A stretch of DNA of 64,000 nt from Limiplasma sp034927815. GTDB taxonomy: Bacteria; Bacillota; Clostridia; Christensenellales; Aristaeellaceae. Location: positions 79,646 through 143,645 of the forward strand of contig JAYFPK010000011.1 of NCBI GenBank assembly GCA_034927815.1. Direction: 5' to 3'. The position numbers were made by a program, and so were the translations under genes. A model generated the notes under the pieces. The model did not search any database. It saw only the letters and a program-made list of their open reading frames with translations, and was not told where the DNA came from. Below, one piece after another: positions 1 through 5,793 of the stretch (positions are counted from its first letter, which is position 1; each line of letters opens with the position of its first letter).

Positions 1-2
1 AT

Positions 3-68
3 GTATATTCGAAATACCCCGATTTCACGACAAATTCTTTGATTAAGGATGAGGTTTTGGGAGAATGA
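3..68 (+). CDS. C-terminal end of an upstream gene (partial)
   Basis: An open frame enters from the left edge and ends in TGA at 66-68, giving a 21-residue tail. Its stop overlaps the ATG at 65 in an ATGA arrangement, the same 4-base coupling seen at the next gene junction, so it is probably the preceding gene of the same operon. The tail is too short to assign a family. Another frame also stops nearby (TAA at 44-46), so the reading-frame choice rests on the overlap alone. Confidence 0.45.
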   Translation, partial: VYSKYPDFTTNSLIKDEVLGE

Positions 69-490
69 AAGCAATAGGGCTTACAGAGGAACAATTGAGG
101 CGTTTCTTTATTACAAATAAAGAAACGCATAATATGCGTCTAGTTTGTGAAGTGCCTGTATTTTCGCGTTCCGTTGATCTTGTAATTAGTCATATGGACG
201 GAAGAATTACGGCCATTGAGTTTAAACTTCACGATTGGAATCGCGCACTTGAGCAGCTAATGGCTGTTTCGTTTTGCTTTGATTACTTGGAGATCTGTTT
301 GCCTTCGCCCAAAACTGAGCGTGGTAAAATGAATATTATCAGTAAATGCAGCGACATGGGAATTGGCGTTTACTTATTCGATAACGCTAATTTACAGTTT
401 GAGCATGTTCTGAAACCGCGAAAGGTCGCAAAGGTTTGGGATATTCAAAAAGATTCAATCCTTAAAATTTGTGAGGGGGTCATGAGATGA
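65..490 (+). CDS. Small PD-(D/E)XK nuclease-like protein
   Basis: A 141-aa protein. Residues 29-54 carry a spacing typical of the PD-(D/E)XK nuclease fold: E29, D38 in the strand SVDLVI, then E52-F-K54 in the strand TAIEFKL, followed by a helix. Length and layout match minimal restriction-like nuclease domains with no added binding domain. It overlaps the preceding frame (ATGA at 65-68) and the next gene (ATGA at 487-490), so the genes are probably co-translated. Composition is AT-rich, unlike the sugar genes to the right. The likely role is nuclease or nucleic-acid binding in a defence-type operon with the TGT-like and SIR2-like genes. The fold is a motif-level call; substrate and activity are unknown. 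Confidence 0.6.
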   Translation: MKAIGLTEEQLRRFFITNKETHNMRLVCEVPVFSRSVDLVISHMDGRITAIEFKLHDWNRALEQLMAVSFCFDYLEICLPSPKTERGKMNIISKCSDMGIGVYLFDNANLQFEHVLKPRKVAKVWDIQKDSILKICEGVMR

Positions 491-1839
491 ATGATGTGCT
501 TCGATTGCTTAGGTACAATACAGGTAATGACAAAAAATCCTTCATCGAGTTTAAGGAACATTTTGATGCAGCAATATTCAACGCTAGAATTGTCGCACAC
601 AGTCGCTCTGCCGTGGCAGACATAGTGTCAGTTCATAAGCAAAAGTACATCATTGATCCAGAGACACATATCTTCCAGCACGAGATAGACTGTTTGCTTT
701 CTAAAGATCGCACACAGATTAAGCCTTCTGTGCAAAAATATCTTGAACAGTTACCTGAAAATCTTGCGAACATAGTGTTAAATAACAATAGGCCCTTAGT
801 CCCATCTGATATTTCGGACGAGGATATAACTAAGCTAGTAGATGCAGTTTACGATTTTGAAACAGGATATGTAAATGCAGTGATAAAGGGGAAGGATTAT
901 GATAAATACTTAGCATTTGCGGGTATCGGCCCTTCACCCAAAGTTATTATTGCACCATATTTCATGTTGAAAAAGCAATATAATTTATCAACCATCAATG
1001 AATGGATGAGGATAAATAGAGAGTGTTTACATCGCTATGTCTTAAAAAACGCTGGATGTTATTCTGTGGCTGCACAATTAGTCTTGGATAAAGAGGTTCT
1101 ATTCAATCCGAAGCTGATAGAATCAGTTAAGCAGACATATAATGTCAGCGGTTGTGAGTATATATTTGTATGGGTAAGTGGTTTTACTCCTATTGATGCG
1201 AACGAAAAAACCAACAAAATGTTCAAAGCACTTATTCTTGCACTAAACTCGATATCCTTAAAGCCTATTATGGCCTATGGTGGGTATGATTCAATCATTC
1301 TTTGCAATAAAGAAGCCCCAAGTCGTTTGTATGGAGTCGCGCAGTCAGTGGGATATGGTGAAGAACGGGAAATTACACCCGTGGGAGGTGGATTACCCGT
1401 TAATAAATATTATTTCCCCCCTACGCACAAACGCTTAAAGTTTGGAGACGCAGCAGGCATATTATTTCGCCACGGCTATTTCGATGAGGCAACCCCGATG
1501 AACGATCGTATAGAGCGGTATCATAAGCATATTTGTAATTGTAAGCAATGTATGCGGATCATAGAAGACGATATAAACAACTTTAATCAATACAACGAAT
1601 CAAAAGCTTTCTCTATCACCTATAAAAACAAAGGTACAATCGAACGAAATAAACCTACTACTGAAGCTGCCCTTATCGCAGCAACCCATTTTATGTGGTG
1701 CAAAGTGTTTGAATGGCGCAACGTTCTTAACCATCCATTTGACGGATTGGTTTCTGAATGGGGAAAGAATGTAGAAAGATATATGAGCCAAGATATTGTA
1801 AAATTTAGTTCATGGTATGCTGTATATGGAAGGAAATAA
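487..1839 (+). CDS. Putative tRNA/DNA-guanine transglycosylase-like (TGT/DpdA-like) protein
   Basis: A 450-aa AT-rich gene coupled by ATGA to the nuclease-like gene upstream; its end overlaps the SIR2-like gene. The C-terminal part has C350-x-C352-x2-C355 and then H401 in a short helix-like stretch. This is the order of zinc ligands at the end of queuine tRNA-guanine transglycosylases and their DNA-acting DpdA relatives, although here the C-to-H spacing is longer (46 residues, about 26 in classical TGT). The middle contains alternating strand/helix segments and a glycine-rich stretch (VGGGLP near residue 300), consistent with a TIM barrel. I do not see the classical DSGGFQ motif, so it would be a distant member. 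It could instead be an unrelated barrel protein that happens to have a zinc site. Known TGTs exchange guanine for 7-deazaguanine bases; a modifying role here is inference. Confidence 0.4.
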   Translation: MNDVLRLLRYNTGNDKKSFIEFKEHFDAAIFNARIVAHSRSAVADIVSVHKQKYIIDPETHIFQHEIDCLLSKDRTQIKPSVQKYLEQLPENLANIVLNNNRPLVPSDISDEDITKLVDAVYDFETGYVNAVIKGKDYDKYLAFAGIGPSPKVIIAPYFMLKKQYNLSTINEWMRINRECLHRYVLKNAGCYSVAAQLVLDKEVLFNPKLIESVKQTYNVSGCEYIFVWVSGFTPIDANEKTNKMFKALILALNSISLKPIMAYGGYDSIILCNKEAPSRLYGVAQSVGYGEEREITPVGGGLPVNKYYFPPTHKRLKFGDAAGILFRHGYFDEATPMNDRIERYHKHICNCKQCMRIIEDDINNFNQYNESKAFSITYKNKGTIERNKPTTEAALIAATHFMWCKVFEWRNVLNHPFDGLVSEWGKNVERYMSQDIVKFSSWYAVYGRK

Positions 1840-3163
1840 CATAGTCATTTTTACTGGTGCGGGTTTTTCCGTTCCGGCCAATTTGCCCATTCAAAACAAA
1901 ATTATTGAGGAGATGGCAAAATCACCTCTCAACTCAATCATGGATGTCGCAGGAAAAGAAAGCGAAGAATTCCTATTTTCGTTTATTCGAGTGATTTGTT
2001 ACTTACTACAAGCTTACGCAAAAGATGATTATTCAGCATTATCCCAGGAATTACAAAGACTAGAAAATAGCCACACACGTGGAAGCGCCGTTGCAGAGGT
2101 GTCAGATGCTTTGTGGCGTAAACTATCTGATTATGATGACAATTCACCAGAGACAGACGACATAATTAATTCTGTGCGACGAATACTAAATGAGCATTCT
2201 TTTAGTGCCGCAACATTTTACACAGAATTATTTTTGCTAAAAGAAAAGACCAGAGCAGCCTTGAAAGAAAGTAATTTACGAATTAGTCTAGAAGATGTAT
2301 TCACGGTATTTGATAAATCAATGCAACAACGCGAGAGACGAATTGGTTTTACTCATTTGGAAATGGATAATATCCGCCAAGCCCTAGTCCGGTTATTTGC
2401 ACATTATTTTGGAGAGCAAGAATATAGGTTTAACCCTCTGACCTCTACTGCCTATGATTCTTTGTTTTCATACATCAACCACCATTTGGGCGATATATCA
2501 ATTATAAGCACAAATTGGGATACGGTTTTAGAACGGAGTTTCAGAGTAAAATCTATAGACTATAATCTTTCCCTCAACGATTGTTATTATCATTTCGATG
2601 ATAAGACTAAAAATAGATGTAACAGGAAAAAACGAACAAACTCCCTGAAGCTAATGAAACTACATGGCTCTGTAAACTGGTTTAGATGTTCGAACTGCGG
2701 ATGCATCATAATCGTCGAAAAAGAACCATATACGGATTATTTGTTGCAGGATAATAGAGTAAAATGTTTGGCCTGTGGGCAGACTGGCGAAAATGGTTCA
2801 GCTTTATTGCACACAGAAATCATCACGCCCACTATGATTAAATCGATAGACAGCCAAATATATAGAAATATATGGAAGAGTGCTAGCGAAACACTTACAT
2901 ATGCAAAAAAGGTAATTTTCTTGGGCTATTCATTGCCAATTGCGGATTTCGAGCTACGTTATTTATTATTTAAGAACATAAATATCGATACCGAGATTGA
3001 TGTCGTATTGTATCATAATGATGATCCTGCTAAAATTCCTCAGGATGTCTCATATCTGTATGATCTATTGCCAGAAAAGAGATATTATGAACTGTTTCCA
3101 AAAAACAAAATTAACTACTATTATGAAGGATTCCAAAAATATTTTGATGAGATTAAGTGTTGA
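1817..3163 (+). CDS. SIR2-like NAD-binding protein (putative defence effector)
   Basis: A 448-aa protein with clear SIR2-family landmarks: the N-terminal Rossmann motif IVIFTGAGFS (G14-A-G-F-S18), T232-N-W-D235, K-L-H283-G-S with the likely catalytic His, two CxxC-type zinc knuckles (SNCGC and CLACG) inserted after that His, and FLGYSLP followed by an Asp near the C-terminus. SIR2-like proteins of this size in accessory islands are commonly NAD-consuming effectors of anti-phage systems (Thoeris, DSR, SIR2-HerA are known cases). The ATG at 1817 lies inside the end of the TGT-like gene; ATG 1826 is an alternative start. The long helical insert (about residues 40-190) before the TNWD strand may be the sensing or oligomerising part. 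NADase activity is inferred. Confidence 0.8.
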   Translation: MLYMEGNNIVIFTGAGFSVPANLPIQNKIIEEMAKSPLNSIMDVAGKESEEFLFSFIRVICYLLQAYAKDDYSALSQELQRLENSHTRGSAVAEVSDALWRKLSDYDDNSPETDDIINSVRRILNEHSFSAATFYTELFLLKEKTRAALKESNLRISLEDVFTVFDKSMQQRERRIGFTHLEMDNIRQALVRLFAHYFGEQEYRFNPLTSTAYDSLFSYINHHLGDISIISTNWDTVLERSFRVKSIDYNLSLNDCYYHFDDKTKNRCNRKKRTNSLKLMKLHGSVNWFRCSNCGCIIIVEKEPYTDYLLQDNRVKCLACGQTGENGSALLHTEIITPTMIKSIDSQIYRNIWKSASETLTYAKKVIFLGYSLPIADFELRYLLFKNINIDTEIDVVLYHNDDPAKIPQDVSYLYDLLPEKRYYELFPKNKINYYYEGFQKYFDEIKC

Positions 3164-3250
3164 CATTGGACGCTTGACAGCAAAGCCCTTATCGTATATT
3201 GTTGGTATGTGTTATTGTAGTTTGACTTGTAGGTATGTTGAAATATATAT

Positions 3251-3311
3251 GTAGTAGAGCACATCGTTCACATCGATGGGGTCACTGGTTCGAGTCCAGT
3301 ACAGACCACCA
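3251..3311 (+). repeat. tRNA-Val(CAC) 3' fragment, att-site-like copy 1
   Basis: The sequence folds as the 3' part of a tRNA: end of the D arm (GAGC at 3257-3260), anticodon stem 3262-3266/3274-3278 with loop 3267-3273 and anticodon CAC at 3269-3271, T arm 3284-3300, acceptor strand 3301-3307, discriminator A and encoded CCA 3309-3311. No matching 5' acceptor strand (GGTCTGT) or full D arm lies upstream, so it is not a complete tRNA. The block 3262-3311 recurs at 4966-5015 with one mismatch. Integrases commonly recombine at tRNA 3' ends, so this looks like an attachment-site copy closing the left element. Confidence 0.8.
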
Positions 3312-3316
3312 AAATT

Positions 3317-3340
3317 CCGCCCTTTACGGGCGGTTTTTTA
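3317..3340 (+). terminator. Intrinsic terminator after tRNA fragment copy 1
   Basis: A 6-bp GC stem (3317-3322 with 3328-3333) and 5-base loop are followed by six T. It lies directly after the CCA end, where a tRNA terminator is expected. The matching position after copy 2 holds a different hairpin. Confidence 0.8.
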
Positions 3341-3365
3341 TTGCGCATTAAAAGCCGGTATCACC

Positions 3366-3394
3366 TTCCCCTATTGGGGTCGATCTGATATAAT
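3366..3394 (+). promoter_or_regulatory. Promoter (TTCCCC-N17-TATAAT), copy 1
   Basis: A perfect -10 TATAAT (3389-3394) is preceded at 17 bases by TTCCCC. The same box pair and spacing recur after tRNA copy 2 (5080-5108), within a longer similar stretch, so the promoter was duplicated together with the tRNA end. It would transcribe the HEPN-like gene. Confidence 0.65.
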
Positions 3395-3449
3395 AGGCTC
3401 AGCAATAAACAGGAATTTGTGGGGCAGTTCTGAGTTGGAGATTATTTAT

Positions 3450-3479
3450 ATGTCGTATGTTCAAGCTGGCGCCACATAA
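3450..3479 (+). CDS. Possible 9-residue leader peptide
   Basis: ATG 3450 to TAA 3477-3479 encodes MSYVQAGAT, with a weak GGAG (3435-3438) upstream. Its stop codon sits at the base of the hairpin at 3478-3527, between the promoter and the HEPN-like gene. The arrangement resembles leader-peptide attenuators that control antibiotic-resistance and toxin genes. Being so short, it could be chance. Confidence 0.3.
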   Translation: MSYVQAGAT

Positions 3480-3531
3480 TAGCAATTACACGAAGCTGAA
3501 GTGTTGGGAGTTATTGTAATTGCTATTTTCT
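3478..3531 (+). terminator. Attenuator-like hairpin in the leader of the HEPN-like gene
   Basis: A perfect 13-base inverted repeat (3478-3490 with 3515-3527) has a 24-base loop and runs into TTTTC, as a weak intrinsic terminator would. It lies between the promoter at 3366 and the start at 3576, so it may gate read-through into the HEPN-like gene. The large loop leaves room for an alternative pairing, which I could not define by eye. Confidence 0.45.
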
Positions 3532-3575
3532 TCACTGTTGTTAACACAACACAATGCAAAATGGGAGGTGTAGCT

Positions 3576-4787
3576 ATGGATGATATCTCGACTATTTCTG
3601 CTGAAATCAGGGAGTTATTACGGGACATTACAAATGTAACACCAGATACCACCCAAGATGATAATAGCAGCGAGGAGATTGGATATAGGGTAGTCCCGTT
3701 AAACCCTACGGATGATAGTAGCAGCGAGGAGATTCGATATAGGGCAATCCCGTTAAACCCTGATCTTCTTGCGTACTGCTTCGATGTTATACTCGGGTTT
3801 AAAGTGCGCTACAAAATTGCAGAAAAAGTAAACTATATCGTTGAGTTTGATTATAAAGGCACATATGCAACAGTTAAACACCGCAAAATGAGCTATCGCC
3901 TTTCTGTTGATAAAAAATATACAGCAGAAATAATTGCGCTACTATGCAAAGCCAAGCCTCTGCTGGAGCAACTGTTTATTCTTCTCGGAGAGAAGGCCCT
4001 AATTGATAACAAATTTTCTATGGAAAATGAAGCCCCAGTTTACCTTTCTAAATTAGCTTTTTATCAGCAAAGAATCGAATCTTTGGAAACCAGAAGGGCC
4101 ATTATCGAAAAGAAGTGTGAAGGACAATATGATATATCATATAATGTGCATGGATACAAGTGCATGCAACCCAAAGGGCAAGCATATTTGCGCTCACTCA
4201 GCAACGAGATTGAATACGATATAGAGGCATACATCGACACATTTTACTCGGCCCTTGAACATGTATTGACTGTACTATATCCATTTACCAATAATTTCCC
4301 CCTTGTACGGTCCTATTATAAAGACTATATCCGCAATACCAGATGGGCATGGGATGCAAAAATTAAAGATGTCTGTGGGAAAGTCGTCCCCGAGGAACTA
4401 TTCAATAGACTTAGGAGGATCAAGGAAGTCTATAGAAATCATAATGCTCACGGAGGTTTTTCCCGTGAGATGATGGCGTTTGTGAACATTTCAAATTTTG
4501 GTAGGTATCCGCTGTTTGTCGGTAAGGAATACTTAAAAGGGTTTGCCGACGGAGTGCCGATGGATATCTCGTACGATATGTACATGGATGCCAAAGCTGT
4601 TTTTGTTGAATTTTGGAGGATACTTGATGAGGGCTTTCAGGTTCCTATGATGTTCATAAAAAGTGGGCTTCCAATACCTGTTGAAACGGAGCTGTATACC
4701 AATGATGTACAAACAGCAGAGCACGCACAATGGATTATTGACAAGATTTGGTTTGAAATAGATAATCAATCCAACATGGACTGGTAG
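3576..4787 (+). CDS. HEPN-like protein (putative RNase), single cargo gene of a tRNA-flanked cassette
   Basis: A 403-aa protein. I chose ATG 3576 because GGGAGGTG lies just upstream; the frame stays open further 5' but without a ribosome site. The N-terminus has two copies of a 17-residue acidic repeat (residues 28-44 and 46-62). The remainder is largely helical, and near the end of a helical pair it has R287-N-H-N-A-H292, the R-x4-H signature of HEPN ribonucleases, followed by GGFS. HEPN proteins are frequent toxin and abortive-infection effectors that cut RNA. The gene is alone between two tRNA-Val 3' ends and has its own promoter and leader. HEPN is a motif-level assignment, and many HEPN relatives are inactive. 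The target is unknown. Confidence 0.5.
   Translation: MDDISTISAEIRELLRDITNVTPDTTQDDNSSEEIGYRVVPLNPTDDSSSEEIRYRAIPLNPDLLAYCFDVILGFKVRYKIAEKVNYIVEFDYKGTYATVKHRKMSYRLSVDKKYTAEIIALLCKAKPLLEQLFILLGEKALIDNKFSMENEAPVYLSKLAFYQQRIESLETRRAIIEKKCEGQYDISYNVHGYKCMQPKGQAYLRSLSNEIEYDIEAYIDTFYSALEHVLTVLYPFTNNFPLVRSYYKDYIRNTRWAWDAKIKDVCGKVVPEELFNRLRRIKEVYRNHNAHGGFSREMMAFVNISNFGRYPLFVGKEYLKGFADGVPMDISYDMYMDAKAVFVEFWRILDEGFQVPMMFIKSGLPIPVETELYTNDVQTAEHAQWIIDKIWFEIDNQSNMDW
3657..3761 (+). repeat. In-frame tandem repeat, 2 x 17 codons
   Basis: Units 3657-3707 and 3711-3761 (period 54 bases) encode near-identical 17-residue segments, both with SSEEI and IPLNP or VPLNP. They differ at a few codons and sit at the N-terminus of the HEPN-like protein. 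A third partial unit is not visible. Confidence 0.85.
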
Positions 4788-4965
4788 AATACGTACTCCC
4801 TCCATCAAATTGGCAATGAAATGTTATTTGTGCATGATTTATTTTGCATTATGCTTTTCAAATACAACTTGCATGATAACAAATTCAAGATTATGAGTAT
4901 AATGTGTACCCGTCAAATTCTAATTTATCGGGAAGCTTTGGTTTGTTCTCCTTCTAGGACTGTGC
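4788..4965. other. AT-rich intergenic stretch, no gene seen
   Basis: No coding frame with a credible start, and no hairpin with a T tract, was seen between the HEPN-like gene and the second tRNA 3' end. Confidence 0.6.
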
Positions 4966-5015
4966 CATCGTTCACATCGATGGGGTCACTGGTTCGAGTC
5001 CAGTACAGGCCACCA
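4966..5015 (+). repeat. tRNA-Val(CAC) 3' fragment, att-site-like copy 2
   Basis: Fifty bases match 3262-3311 with one difference (G5009 for A3305): anticodon stem 4966-4970/4978-4982, anticodon CAC 4973-4975, T arm, acceptor strand 5005-5011, CCA 5013-5015. Unlike copy 1, homology starts exactly at the anticodon stem and the D arm is missing. It marks the right end of the HEPN cassette and of the whole AT-rich island. Confidence 0.8.
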
Positions 5016-5053
5016 AAATCTGTTTCTAAACGCGATTTGGAGACAGATTTTTT
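5015..5053 (+). terminator. Intrinsic terminator after tRNA fragment copy 2
   Basis: AAAATCTGT (5015-5023) pairs with ACAGATTTT (5043-5051) and runs into a T stretch. It differs in sequence from the terminator after copy 1, although the bases on both sides are similar between the two copies. Confidence 0.7.
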
Positions 5054-5079
5054 ATTGCGCACCAAAGGCTGATATCACC

Positions 5080-5108
5080 TTCCCCTATTGAGGCCGAACT
5101 GTTATAAT
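5080..5108 (+). promoter_or_regulatory. Promoter (TTCCCC-N17-TATAAT), copy 2
   Basis: This has the same -35-like TTCCCC, the same 17-base spacer length and a perfect TATAAT (5103-5108) as the copy at 3366-3394. It points into the GNAT remnant. Confidence 0.6.
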
Positions 5109-5531
5109 ATGCTTGATAATAGGTTGGGTTTTGTGGAGGGAAAGTATAGTGGATATAGAAAGATATACAAAGGGATAGATGAAGTAAGGGATGTAAGCGG
5201 AAAGTACGCCTTGCCCCAGGGCCGCCTTTATCTTGCTTATTTGAATGGCCATATCGCGGGATGCGCCGCCATGCGGCAGATTGATGCCGAGTATTGTGAA
5301 ATGAAACGCCTCTATGTCAGGCCCGAGTTCCGTGGAAATCAAATCGGAAGAATCCTGATCCAGCGGATCATAGAGGATGCAAAAGAGATTGGATATAAGC
5401 ATATCCGCCTGGACACTTTCCCTTTCATGGAGAGCGCCATGAGGATGTATCATCAATATGCGTTTTATGAAATCGAGCGCTATAACGACAATCCCGCCTC
5501 CACAGCGGTTTATATGCAAAAGGACCTTTGA
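5109..5531 (+). pseudogene. GNAT acetyltransferase, 5'-truncated
   Basis: The frame encodes a GNAT core: LYLAYLNGHIAGCAAM strands, then MKRLYVRP, the acetyl-CoA loop RGNQIG, the second-half motif around YHQYAFYEIERY, and a normal C-terminus. The first beta-alpha unit (roughly 25-30 residues) is missing. The only in-frame ATG (5109) touches the -10 box of the promoter and has no ribosome site, and the GGAGGG at 5135-5140 leads to a start in the wrong frame. The simplest reading is a chromosomal GNAT gene whose 5' end was lost when the element(s) inserted beside the tRNA. A non-canonical start cannot be excluded. Confidence 0.55.
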
Positions 5532-5742
5532 TGCTCGAAAGGGCATTGGATACACCGCACCGATCCAACGATCGTCCTGGGGCGCAATGAAAACGATGAA
5601 CAACAGGAAGCGGGGTTGGCGCTTGACCATCCGCCCGAGGGCCGGGAAAGCTCATAACCCCTGACCAAGGGCAATACAGGGGCTGTCCGCTTAGAATGAA
5701 GGGAACATTTTCACAGCCCTAGAGCCCTGGAAGGATCCAACA

Positions 5743-5778
5743 ACACAGCGGCGAGGCCCCTGGGCCTCACCGCTGTGT
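5743..5778 (-). terminator. Strong hairpin after the sulfatase gene
   Basis: ACACAGCGG (5743-5751) pairs with CCGCTGTGT (5770-5778), and an inner stem 5753-5759/5762-5768 extends it. It lies just past the stop of the leftward sulfatase gene. The T tract is poor. Confidence 0.65.
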
Positions 5779-5793
5779 CAGCATCCTATTAGG

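Noticed and set aside
3251..3311. A functional tRNA-Val gene
   Set aside because: No 5' acceptor strand or complete D arm precedes it, so only the 3' part is present.
3276..3479. Open frame running through the tRNA fragment, terminator and promoter
   Set aside because: It reads through structured RNA signals, and a similar chance frame arises at the second repeat copy.
1..5108. Integrase, recombinase or toxin-antitoxin pair in the AT-rich island
   Set aside because: None of the island's frames shows tyrosine or serine recombinase motifs. The HEPN-like gene has no small partner (MNT-type) gene next to it.
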